From assembly GCA_032207245.1 (NCBI GenBank), contig CM063509.1, positions 703,774-767,773 on the forward strand: a DNA stretch of 64,000 bases, in the 5' to 3' direction. A program made the position numbers and the translations under genes. The DNA comes from Pardosa pseudoannulata (Eukaryota > Arthropoda > Arachnida > Araneae > Lycosidae). Below the pieces are notes generated by a model. That model was not told the origin of the DNA. It worked only from the letters and a program-made list of their open reading frames with translations, and searched no databases. Shown here piece by piece: positions 21,601 to 34,600 of this stretch. Positions within the stretch are counted from its first letter, which is position 1. Every line of letters starts with the position of its first letter.

Positions 21601-22140
21601 TTTAAAGACGAAGAGATTGATACTATATTTATTATAATTCATTCTGTTTATAAGAGCAGAATCGCGAAAGTGTAAATTTTCTGTAGTTGAATTTTGCGAA
21701 TTTTCCGCTGTTTTCGGAAATATCCCAAAATAACTCCTCCATTTTCTGTTGAAACATGGAACAATGCATATCACCGTGTAGGTCTTTTAAAGACGAAGAG
21801 GTTGATACTATATTTATTATAATTCATTATGTTTATAAGAGCAGAATCGCGAACGTGTAAATTTTCTGTAGTTGAATTTTGCGAATTTTCCGCTGTTTTC
21901 GGAAATATACCCAAATAACTCCTCCATTTTCTGTTGAAACATGGAACAATGCATATCACCGTGTAGGTCTTTTAAAGACGAAGAGATTGATACTATATTT
22001 ATTATAATTCATTATGTTTATAAGAGCAGAATCGCGAACGTGTAAATTTTCTGTAGTTGAATTTTGCGAATTTTCCGCTGTTTTCGGAAATATACCCAAA
22101 TAACTCCTCCATTTTCTGTTGAAACATGGAACAATGCATA

Positions 22141-22325
22141 TCACCGTGTAGGTCTTTTAAAGACGAAGAGATTGATACTATATTTATTATAATTCATTAT
22201 GTTTATAAGAGCAGAATCGCGAACGTGTAAATTTTCTGTAGTTGAATTTTGCGAATTTTCCGCTGTTTTCGGAAATATACCCAAATAACTCCTCCATTTT
22301 CTGTTGAAACATGGAACAATGCATA
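22141..22325 (+). repeat. Representative 185-bp satellite monomer
   Basis: This unit matches the commonest monomer form, and the copies starting at 21771, 21956, 22141 and 22326 are nearly or fully identical to each other. I counted 60 G or C bases out of 185. Internal symmetry: a 13-bp palindrome GTCTTTTAAAGAC at 22152-22164; an AT-rich dyad ATAATTCATTAT just after it; the 6-bp palindrome TCGCGA; and a hairpin at 22257-22275 with 6-bp arms TTTCCG/CGGAAA around a 7-nt loop. Variable positions that recur through the array are TCTTTTAAAG or TCTCTTAAAG, CATTATG, CATTCTG or CATTACG, and GAACGTG or GAAAGTG. Confidence 0.95.
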
Positions 22326-25300
22326 TCACCGTGTAGGTCTTTTAAAGACGAAGAGATTGATACTATATTTATTATAATTCATTATGTTTATAAGAGCAGA
22401 ATCGCGAACGTGTAAATTTTCTGTAGTTGAATTTTGCGAATTTTCCGCTGTTTTCGGAAATATACCCAAATAACTCCTCCATTTTCTGTTGAAACATGGA
22501 ACAATGCATATCACCGTGTAGGTCTCTCAAAGACGAAGAGATTGATACTATATTTATTATAATTCATTCTTTTTATATAGAGCAGAATCGCGAACGTGTA
22601 AATTTTCTGTAGTTGAATTTTGCGAATTTTCCGCTGTTTTCGGAAATATACCCAAATAACTCCTCCATTTTCTGTTGAAACATGGAACAATGCATATCAC
22701 CGTGTAGGTCTTTTAAAGACGAAGAGATTGATACTATATTTATTATAATTCATTATGTTTATAAGAGCAGAATCGCGAACGTGTAAATTTTCTGTAGTTG
22801 AATTTTGCGAATTTTCCGCTGTTTTCGGAAATATACCCAAATAACTCCTCCATTTTCTGTTGAAACATGGAACAATGCATATCACCGTGTAGGTCTTTTA
22901 AAGACGAAGAGATTGATACTATATTTATTATAATTCATTATGTTTATAAGAGCAGAATCGCGAACGTGTAAATTTTCTGTAGTTGAATTTTGCGAATTTT
23001 CCGCTGTTTTCGGAAATATACCCAAATAACTCCTCCATTTTCTGTTGAAACATGGAACAATGCATATCACCGTGTAGGTCTTTTAAAGACGAAGTGATTG
23101 ATACTATATTTATTATAATTATGTTTATAAGAGCAGAATCGCGAACGTTTAAATTTTCTGTAGTTGAATTTTGCGAATTTTCCGCTGTTTTCGGAAATAT
23201 ACCCAAATAACTCCTCCATTTTTCTGTTGAAACATGGAACAATGCATATCACCGTGTAGGTCTCTTAAAGACGAAGAGATTGATACTATATTTATTATAA
23301 TTCATTCTGTTTATAAGAGCAGAATCGTGAAAGTGTAAATTTTCTGTAGTTGAATTTTGCGAATTTTCCGCTGTTTTCGGAAATATACCCAAATAACTAG
23401 TCAATTTAATGTTGAAACATGGAACAATGCATATCACCGTGTAGGTCTCTTAAAGACGAAGAGATTGATACTATATATTTTATAATTCATTATGTTTATA
23501 AGAGAAGAATATTGAAAGTGTAAATTTTCTGTAGTTGAATTTTGCGAATTTTCCGCTGTTTTCGGAAATATACCCAAATAACTCCTCCATTTTCTGTTGA
23601 AACATGGAACAATGCATATCACCGTGTAGGTCTTTTAAAGACGAAGAGATTGATACTATATTTATTATAATTCATTCTGTTTATAAGAGCAGAATCGCAA
23701 ACGTGTTAATTTTCTGTAGTTGAATTTTGCGAATTTTCCGCTTTTTTCGGAAATATACCCAAATAACTCCCCCATTTTCTGTTGAAACATGGAACAATGC
23801 ATATCACCGTGTAGGTCTCTTAAAGACGAAAAGATTGATACTATATTTATTATAATTCATTCTTTTTATAAGAGCAGAATCGCGAACGTGTAAATTTTCT
23901 GTAGTTGAATTTAGCGAATTTTCCGCTGTTTTCCGAGATATATCAAAATAACTCCTCCATTTTCTGTTGAAACATGGAACAATGCATATCACCGTGTAGG
24001 TCTTTTAAAAACGAAGAGATTGATACTATATTTATTATAATTCATTATGTTTATAAGAGCAGAATCGCGAACGTGTAAATTTTCTGTAGTTGAATTTTGC
24101 GAATTTTCCGCTGTTTTCGGAAATATACCCAAATAACTCCTCCATTTTCTGTTGAAACATGGAACAATGCATATCACCGTGTAGGTCTCTTAAAGACGAA
24201 GAGATTGATACTATATATATTATAATTCATTCTGTTTATAAGAGCAGAATCGCGAAAGTGTAAATTTTCTGTAGTTGAATTTTGCGAATTTTCCGCTGTT
24301 TTCGGAAATATACCCAAATAACTCCTCCATTTTCTGATGAAACATGGAACAATGCATATCACCGTGTAGGTCTCTTAAAGACGAAGAGATTGATACTATA
24401 TTTATTATAATTCATTCTGTTTATAAGAGCAGAATCGCGAAAGTGTAAATTTTCTGTAGTTGAATTTTGCGAATGTTCCGCTGTTTTCGGAAATATACCC
24501 AAATAACTCCTCCATTTTCTGTTGAAACATGGAACAATGCATATCACCGTGTAGGTCTTTTAAAGACGAAGAGATTGATACTATATTTATTATAATTCAT
24601 TATGTTTATAAGAGCAGAATCGCGAACGTGTAAATTTTCTGTAGTTGAATTTTGCGAATTTTCCGCTGTTTTCGGAAATATACCCAAATAACTCCTCCAT
24701 TTTCTGTTGAAACATGGAACAATGCATATCACCGTGTAGGTCTCTTAAAGACGAAGAGATTGATACTATATTTATTATAATTCATTCTTTTTATAAGAGC
24801 AGAATCGCGAACGTGTAAATTTTCTGTAGTTGAATTTTGCGAATTTTCCGCTGTTTTCCGAAATATATCAAAATAACTCCTCCATTTTCTGTTGAAACAT
24901 GGAACAATGCATATCACCGTGTAGGTCTTTTAAAGACGAAGAGATTGATACTATATTTATTATAATTCATTCTGTTTATAAGAGCAGAATCGCGAAAGTG
25001 TAAATTTTCTGTAGTTGAATTTTGCGAATTTTCCGCTGTTTTCTTAAATATACCTAAATAACTCCTCCATTTTCTGTTGAAACATGGAACAATGCATATC
25101 ACCGTGTAGGTCTCTTAAAGACGAAGAGATTGATACTATATTTATTATAATTCATTCTGTTTATAAGAGCAGAATCGCGAAAGTGTAAATTTTCTGTAGT
25201 TGAATTTTGCGAATTTTCCGCTGTTTTCGAAATATACCCAAATAACTCCTCCATTTTCTGTTGAAACATGGAACAATGCATATTACCGTGTAGGTCTTTT

Positions 25301-28300
25301 AAGGACGAAGAGTTTGATACTATATTTTATATAATTTATTCTGTTTATAAGAGCAGAATCGCGAACGTGTAAATTTTCTGTAGTTGAATTTTGCGAATTT
25401 TCCGCTGTTTTCGGAAATATACCCAAATAACTCCTCCATTTTCTGTTGAAACATGGAACAATGCATATCACCGTGTAGGTCTTTTAAAGACGAAGAGATT
25501 GATACTATATTTATTATAATTCATTCTGTTTATAAGAGCAGAATCGCGAACGTGTAAATTTTCTGTAGTTGAATTTTGCGAATTTTCCGCTGTTTTTGGA
25601 AATATACCCAAATAACTCCTCCATTTTCTGTTGAAACATGGAACAATGCATATCACCGTGTAGGTCTCTTAAAGACGAAGAGATTGATACTATATTTTTC
25701 ATAATTCATTATGTTTATAAGAAGCAGAATCGCGAACGTGTAAATTTTCTGTAGTTGAATTTTGCGAATTTTCCGCTGTTTTCGGAAATATACCCAAATA
25801 ACTCCTCCATTTTCTGTTGAAACATGGAACAATGCATATCACCGTGTAGGTCTTTTAAAGACGAAGAGATTGATACTATATTTATTATAATTCATTATGT
25901 TTATAAGAGCAGAATCGCGAACGTGTAAATTTTCTGTAGTTGAATTTTGCGAATTTTCCGCTGTTTTCGGAAATATACCCAAATAACTCCTCCATTTTCT
26001 GTTGAAACATGGAACAATGCATATCACCGTGTAGGTCTTTTAAAGACGAAGAGATTGATACTATATTTATTATAATTCATTATGTTTATAAGAGCAGAAT
26101 CGCGAACGTGTAAATTTTCTGTAGTTGAATTTTGCGAATTTTCCGCTGTTTTCGGAAATATACCTAAATAACTCCTCCATTTTCTGTTGAAACAAGGAAC
26201 AATGCATATCACCGAGTAGGTCTCTTAAAGGCGAAGAGATTGATACTATATTTATTATAATTCATTCTGTTTATAAGATCAGAATCGCGAAAGTTTAAAT
26301 TTTCTGTAGTTGAATTTTGCGAATTTTCCGCTGTTTTCGGAAATATACCCAAATAACTCCTCCATTTTCTGTTGAAACATGGAACAATGCATATCACCGT
26401 GTAGGTCCCTTAAAGACGAAGAGATTGATACTATATTTATTATAATTCATTCTGTTTATAAGAGCAGAATCGCGAACGTGTTAATTTTCTGTAGTTGAAT
26501 TTTGCGAATTTTAAGATGTTTTCGGAAATATACCCAAATAACTCCTCCATTTTCTGTTGAAACATGGAACAATGCATATCACCGTGTAGGTCTCTTAAAG
26601 ACGAAGAGATTGATACTATATTTATTATAATTCATTCTTTTTATAAGAGCAGAATCGCGAACGTGTAAATTTTCTGTAGTTGAATTTTGCGAATTTTCCG
26701 CTGTTTTCCGAGATATATCAAAATAACTCCTCCATTTTCTGTTGAAACATGGAACAATGCATATCACCGTGTAGGTCTTTTAAAAACGAAGAGATTGATA
26801 CTATATTTATTATAATTCATTATGTTTATAAGAGCAGAATCGCGAACGTGTAAATTTTCTGTAGTTGATTTTTGCGAATTTTCCGCTGTTTTCGGAAATA
26901 TACCCAAATAACTCCTCCATTTTCTGTTGAAACATGGAACAATGCATATCACCGTGTAGGTCTTTTAAAAACGAAGAGATTGATACTATATTTATTATAA
27001 TTCATTATGTTTATAAGAGCAGAATCGCGAACGTGTAAATTTTCTTTATTTTAATTTTGCGATTTTTCCGCTGTTTTTGGAAATATACCTAAATAACTCC
27101 TCCATTTTCTGTTGAAACATGGAACAATGCATATCACCGTGTAGGTCTCTTAAAGACGAAGAGATTGATACTATGTTTATTATAATTCATTATGTTTATA
27201 AGAGCAGAATCGCGAACGTGTAAATTTTCTGTAGTTGAATTTTGCGAATTTTCCGCTGTTTTCGGAAATATACCCAAATAACTCCTCCATTTTCTGTTGA
27301 AACATGGAACAATGCATATCACCGTGTAGGTCTTTTAAAGACGAAGAGATTGATACTATATTTATTATAATTCATTTGTTTATAAGAGCAGAATCGCGAA
27401 CGTGTAAATTTTCTGTAGTTGAATTTTGCGAATTTTTCCGCTGTTTTCGGAAATATACCCAAATAACTCCTCCATTTTCTGTTGAAACATGGAACAATGC
27501 ATATCACCGTGTAGGTCTTTTAAAGACGAAGAGATTGATACTATATTTATTATAATTCATTATGTTTATAAGAGCAGAATCGCGAACGTGTAAATTTTCT
27601 GTAGTTGAATTTTGCGAATTTTCCGCTGTTTTCGGAAATATACCCAAATAACTCCTCCATTTTCTGTTGAAACATGGAACAATGCATATCACCGTGTAGG
27701 TCTTTTTTTTAAAGACGAAGGGATTCATACTATATTTATTATAATTCATTACGTTTATAAGAGCAGAATCGCGAACGTGTAAATTTTCTGTAGTTGAATT
27801 TTGCGAATTTTCCGCGGTTTTCGGAAATATACCCAAATAACTCCTACATTTTCTGTTGAAACATGGAACAATGCATATCACCGTGTAGGTCTTTTAAAGA
27901 CGAAGGGATTCATACTATATTTATTATAATTCATTCTGTTTATAAGAGCAGAATCGCGAACGTGTAAATTTTCTGTAGTGGAATTTTGCGAATTTTCCGC
28001 TGTTTTCGGAAATATACCCAAATAACTCCTCCATTTTCTGTTGAAACATGGAACAATGCATATCACCGTGTAGGTCTCTTAAAGACGAAGAGATTGATAC
28101 TATATTTATTATAATTCATTTCCTGTTTATAAGAAGCAGAATCGCGAACGTGTAAATTTTCTGTAGTTGAATTTTGCGAATTTTCCGCTGTTTTCGGAAA
28201 TATACCCAAATAACTCCTCCATTTTCTGTTGAAACATGGAACAATGCATATCACCGTGTAGGTCTTTTAAAGACGAAGAGATTGATACTATATTTATTAT

Positions 28301-28839
28301 AATTCATTCTGTTTATAAGAGCAGAATCGCGAACGTGGGAATTTTCTGTAGTTGAATTTTGCGAATTTTCCGCTGTTTTCGGAAATATACCCAAATAACT
28401 CCTCTATTTTCTGTTGAAACATGGAACAATGCATATCACCGTGTAGGTCTTTTAAAAACGAAGAGATTGATACTATATTTATTATAATTCATTATGTTTA
28501 TAAGAGCAGAATCGCGAAAGTGTAATTTTTCTGTAGTTGAATTTTGCGAATTTTCCGCTGTTTTCGGAAATATACCCAAATAACTCCTCCATTTTCTGTT
28601 CAAACATGGGTTAATGCATATCACCGTGTAGGTCTTTTAAAGACAAAGAGATTGATAATATATTTATTATAATTCATTATGTTTATAAGAGCAGAATCGC
28701 GAACGTGTAAATTTTCTGTAGTTGAATTTTGCGAATTTTCCGCTGTTTTCGGAAATATACCCAAATAACTCCTCCATTTTCTGTTGAAACATGGAACAAT
28801 GCATATCACCGTGTAGGTCTTTTAAAGACGAAGAGTTTG

Positions 28840-28860
28840 ATACCGCTGTTTTCGGAAATA
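28840..28860 (+). repeat. Deletion joint next to the hairpin
   Basis: GAGTTTGATA joins CCGCTGTTTTCGG, removing about 100 bp of the monomer. The break lies in or beside the left arm of the TTTCCG/CGGAAA hairpin, like several joints in block 1 and in the mosaic. Confidence 0.8.
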
Positions 28861-29460
28861 TACCCAAATAACTCCTCCATTTTCTGTTCAAACATGGGTT
28901 AATGCATATCAGCGTGTAGGTCTTTTAAAGACTAAGAGTTTGATACTATATTTTTTTAATTTATTCTGTTTATAAGAGCAGAATCGCGAACGTGTAAATT
29001 TTTGTAGTTGAATTTTGCGAATTTTCCGCTGTTTTCGGAAATATACCCAAATAACTCCTCCATTTTCTGTTGAAACATGGAACATTGCATATTACCGTGT
29101 AGGTCTTTTAAAGACGAAGAGTTTGATACTATATTTTTTATAATTATGTTTATAAGAGAAGAATAGCGAACGTGTAAATTTTCTGTAGTTGAATTTTGCG
29201 AATTTTCCGCTGTTTTCGGAAATATACCCAAATAACTCCTCCATTTTCTGTTGAAACATGGAACAATGCATATCACCGTGTAGGTCTTTTAAAAACGAAG
29301 AGATTGATACTATATTTATTATAATTCATTATGTTTATAAGAGCAGAATCGCGAACGTGTAAATTTTCTGTAGTTGAATTTTGCGAATTTTCCGCTGTTT
29401 TCGGAAATATACCCAAATAACTCCTCAATTTTATGTTGAAACATGGAACAATGCATATCA

Positions 29461-31681
29461 CCGTGTAGGTCACTTAAAGGCGAAGTGATTGATACTATAT
29501 TTATTATATTTCATTCTGTTTATAAGAGCAGAATCGCGAACGTGTTAATTTTCTGTAGTTGAATTTTGTGAATTTTCCGCTGTTTTCGGAAATATACCCA
29601 AATAACTCCTCCATTTTCTGTTGAAACATGGAACAATGCATATCACCGTGTAGGTCTCTTAAAGACGAAGAGATTGATACTATATTTATTATAATTCATT
29701 CTTTTTATAAGAGCAGAATCGCGAACGTGTAAATTTTCTGTAGTTAGATTTTGCGAATTTTCCGCTGTTTTCGGAAATATACCCAAATAACTCCTCCATT
29801 TTCTGTTGAAACATGGAACAATGAATATCACCGTGTAGGTCTTTTAAAGACGAAGGGAATGATACTATATTAATTATAATTCATTATGTTTATAAGAGCA
29901 GAATCGCGAACGTGTAAATTTTCTTTATTTTAATTTTGCGATTTTTCCGCTGTTTTTGGAAATATACCCAAATAACACCTCAATTTAATGTTGAAACATG
30001 GAACAATGCATATGACCGTGTAGGTCACTTAAAGACGAAGAGATTGATACTATATATATTATAATTCATTCTGTTTATAAGATCAGAATCGCGAACGTGT
30101 GAATTTTCTGTAGTTGAATTTTGCGAATTTTCCGCTGTTTTCGGAAAGATACATAAATAACTCCTCCATTTTCTCTTGAAACATGGAACAATGCATATCA
30201 CCGTGTATGTCTCTTGAAGACGAAGAGATTGATACTATATTTATTATAATTCATTCTGTTTATAAGAGCAGAATAGCGAACGTGTAAATTTTCTGTAGTT
30301 GAATTTTGCGAATTTTCCGCTGTTTTCGGAAATATACCCAAATAACTCCTCCATTTTCTGTTGAAACATGGAACAATGCATATCACCGTGTAGGTCTTTT
30401 AAAAACGAAGAGATTGATACTATATTTATTATAATTCATTATGTTTATAAGAGCAGAATCGCGAACGTGTAAATTTTCTGTAGTTGAATTTTGCGAATTT
30501 TCCGCTGTTTTCGGAAATATACCCAAATAACTCCTCAATTTTATGTTGAAACATGGAACAATGCATATCACCGTGTAGGTCTCTTAAAGACGAAGTGATT
30601 GATACTATATTTATTATAATTCATTCTGTTTATAAGAGCAGAATCGCGAACGTGTTAATTTTCTGTAGTTGAATTTTGTGAATTTTCCGCTGTTTTTTCG
30701 AAATATACCCAAATAACTCCTCCATTTTCTGTTGAAACATGGAACAATGCATATCACCGTGTAGGTATCTTAAAGACGAAGAGATTGATACTATATTTAT
30801 TATAATTCATTCTTTTTATAAGAGCAGAATCGCGAACGTGTAAATTTTCTGTAGTTAGATTTTGCGAATTTTCCGCTGTTTTCGGAAATATACCCAAATA
30901 ACTCCTCCATTTTCTGTTGAAACATGGAACAATGAATATCACCGTGTAGGTCTTTTAAAGACGAAGGGAATGATACTATATTTATTATAATTCATTATGT
31001 TTATAAGAGCAGAATCGCGAACGTGTAAATTTTCTTTATTTTAATTTTGCGATTTTTCCGCTGTTTTTGGAAATATACCCAAATAACACCTCAATTTTAT
31101 GTTGAAACATGGAACAATGCATATCACCGTGTAGGTCACTTAAAGACGAAGAGATTGATACTATATTTATTATAATTCATTCTGTTTATAAGAGCAGAAT
31201 CGCGAACGTGTAAATTTTCTGTAGTTGAATTTTGCGAATTTTCCGCTGTTTTCGGAAAGATACATAAATAACTCCTCCATTTTCTGTTGAAACATGGAAC
31301 AATGCATATCACCGTGTAGGTCTCTTAAAGACGAAGAGATTGATACTATATTTATTATAATTCATTCTGTTTATAAGAGCAGAATCGCGAACGTGTAAAT
31401 TTTCTGTAGTTGAATTTTGCGAATTTTCCGCTGTTTTCGGAAATATACCCAAATAACTCCTCCATTTTCTGTTGAAACATGGAACAATGCATATCACCGT
31501 GTAGGTCTTATAAAACGAAGAGATTGATACTATATTTATTATAATTCATTATGTTTATAAGAGCAGAATAGCGAACGTGTAAATTTTCTGTAGTTGAATT
31601 TTGCGAATTTTCCGCTGTTTTCGGAAATATACCCAAATAACTCCTCCATTTTCTGTTGAAACATGGAACAATGCATATCAC
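29461..31681 (+). repeat. Six-monomer higher-order repeat (1110-bp unit), two copies
   Basis: 29461-30570 and 30571-31681 correspond monomer by monomer. Shared marks are GTTAATTTTC with GAATTTTGTGAATT, TAGTTAGATTTTGCG (29741 and 30852), CAATGAATATC (about 29820 and 30931), GAAGGGAATGATAC, a type-B monomer, AAAGATACATAAATAAC and ATCTCTT/TCTCTT forms. The offset is 1110 bp, becoming 1111 after one extra T at about 30695. A related run appears again at about 45900-47540. Confidence 0.8.
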
Positions 31682-34600
31682 CGTGTAGGTCTTTTAAAGA
31701 CGAAGAGATTGATACTATATTTATTATAATTCATTATGTTTATAAGAGCAGAATCGCGAACGTGTAAATTTTCTGTAGTTGAATTTTGCGAATTTTCCGC
31801 TGTTTTCGGAAAGATACCCAAATAACTCCTCCATTTTCTCTTGAAACATGGAACAATGCATATCACCGTGTATGTCTCTTAAAGACGAAGAGATTGATAC
31901 TATATTTATTATAATTCATTCTGTTTATAAGAGCAGAATCGCGAACGTGTAAATTTTCTGTAGTTGAATTTTGCGAATTTTCCGCTGTTTTCGGAAATAT
32001 ACCCAAATAACTCCTCCATTTTCTGTTGAAACATGGAACAATGCATATCACCGTGTAGGTCTTTTAAAAACGAAGAGATTGATACTATATTTATTATAAT
32101 TCATTATGTTTATAAGAGCAGAATCGCGAACGTGTAAATTTTCTGTAGTTGAATTTTGCGAATTTTCCGCTGTTTTCGGAAATATACCCAAATAACTCCT
32201 CCATTTTCTGTTGAAACATGGAACAATGCATATCACCGTGTAGGTCTTTTAAAGACGAAGAGATTGATACTATATTTATTATAATTCATTATGTTTATAA
32301 GAGCAGAATAGCGAACGTGTAAATTTTCTGTAGTTGAATTTTGCGAATTTTCCGCTGTTTTCGGAAATATACCCAAATAACTCCTCCATTTTCTATTGAA
32401 ACATGGATTAAGGCATATCAGCGTGTAGGTCTTTTAAAGACGAAGAATTTGATACTATATTTTTTATAATTTATTCTGTTTATAAGAGCAGAATAGCGAA
32501 CGTGTAAATTTTCTGTAGTTGAATTTTGCGAATTTTCCGCTGTTTTCGGAAATATACCCAAATAACTCCTCCATTTTCTGTTGAAACATGGAACATTGCA
32601 TATCACCGTGTAGGTCTTTTAAAGACGAAGAGTTTGATACTATATTTATTATAATTCATTCTTTTTATAAGAGCAGAATCGCGAACGTGTAAATTTTCTG
32701 TAGTTGAATTTTGCGAATTTTCCGCTGTTTTCGGAAATATACCCAAATAACTCCTCCATTTTCTGTTGAAACATGGAACAATGCATATCACCGTGTAGGT
32801 CTTTTAAAGACGAAGGGAATGATACTATATTTATTATAATTCATTATGTTTATAAGAGCAGAATCGCGAACGTGTAAATTTTCTGTAGTTGAATTTTGCG
32901 AATTTTCCGCTGTTTTTGGAAATATACCCAAATAACACCTCAATTTAATGTTGAAACATGGAACAATGCATATCACCGTGTAGGTCTTTTAAAGACGAAG
33001 AGATTGATACTATATTTATTATAATTCATTCTGTTTATAAGAGCAGAATCGCGAACGTGTAAATTTTCTGTAGTTGAATTTTGCGAATTTTCCGCTGTTT
33101 TCGGAAAGATACATAAATAACTCCTCCATTTTCTCTTGAAACATGGAACAATGCATATCACCGTGTAGGTCTCTTAAAGACGAAGAGATTGATACTATAT
33201 TTATTATAATTCATTCTGTTTATAAGAGCAGAATCGCGAACGTGTAAATTTTCTGTAGTTGAATTTTGCGAATTTTCCGCTGTTTTCGGAAATATACCCA
33301 AATAACTCCTCCATTTTCTGTTGAAACATGGAACAATGCATATCACCGTGTAGGTCTTTTAAAAACGAAGAGATTGATACTATATTTATTATAATTCATT
33401 ATGTTTATAAGAGCAGAATCGCGAACGTGTAAATTTTCTGTAGTTGAATTTTGCGAATTTTCCGCTGTTTTCGGAAATATACCCAAATAACTCCTCCATT
33501 TTCTGTTGAAACATGGAACATTGCATATTACCGTGTAGGTCTTTTAAAGACGAAGAGTTTGATACTATATTTTTTATAATTATGTTTATAAGAGAATAAT
33601 CGCGAACGTGGGAATTTTCTGTAGTTGAATTTTGCGAATTTTCCGCTGTTTTCGGAAATATACCCAAATAACTCCTCCATTTTCTGTTGAAACATGGATT
33701 AATGCATATCAGCGTGTAGGTCTTTTAAAGACGAAGAATTTGATACTATATTTTTTATAATTTATTCTGTTTATAAGAGCAGAATCGCGAACGTGTAAAT
33801 TTTCTGTAGTTGAATTTTGCGAATTTTCCGCTGTTTTCGGAAATATACCCAAATAACTCCTCCATTTTCTGTTGAAACATGGAACAATGCATATCACCGT
33901 GTAGGTCTTTTAAAGACGAAGAGATTGATACTATATTTATTATAATTCATTATGTTTATAAGAGCAGAATCGCGAACATGTAAATTTTCTGTAGTTGAAT
34001 TTTGCGAATTTTCCGCTGTTTTCGGAAATATACCCAAATAACTCCTCCATTTTCTGTTGAAACATGGAACAATGCATATCACCGTGTAGGTCTTTTAAAG
34101 ACTAAGAGTTTGATACTATATTTTTTATAATTTATTCTGTTTATAAGAGCAGAATCGCGAACGTGTAAATTTTCTGTAGTTGAATTTTGCGAATTTTCCG
34201 CTGTTTTCGGAAATATACCCAAATAACTCCTCCATTTTCTGTTGAAACATGGAACATTGCATATCACCGTGTAGGTCTTTTAAAGACGAAGAGTTTGATA
34301 CTATATTTTTTATAATTATGTTTATAAGAGAAGAATAGCGAACGTGTAAATTTTCTGTAGTTGAATTTTGCGAATTTTCCGCTGTTTTCGGAAATATACC
34401 CAAATAACTCCTCCATTTTCTGTTGAAACATGGAACAATGCATATCACCGTGTAGGTCTCTTAAAGACGAAGAGATTGATACTATATTTATTATAATTCA
34501 TTATGTTTATAAGAGCAGAATCGCGAAAGTGTAAATTTTCTGTAGTTGAATTTTGCGAATTTTCCGCTGTTTTCGGAAATATACCCAAATAACTCCTCCA

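Noticed and set aside
22257..22285. CENP-B box in the satellite
   Set aside because: TTTCGGAAATATACCC has the TTCG start but lacks the required A and CGGG positions, so it does not match the box.
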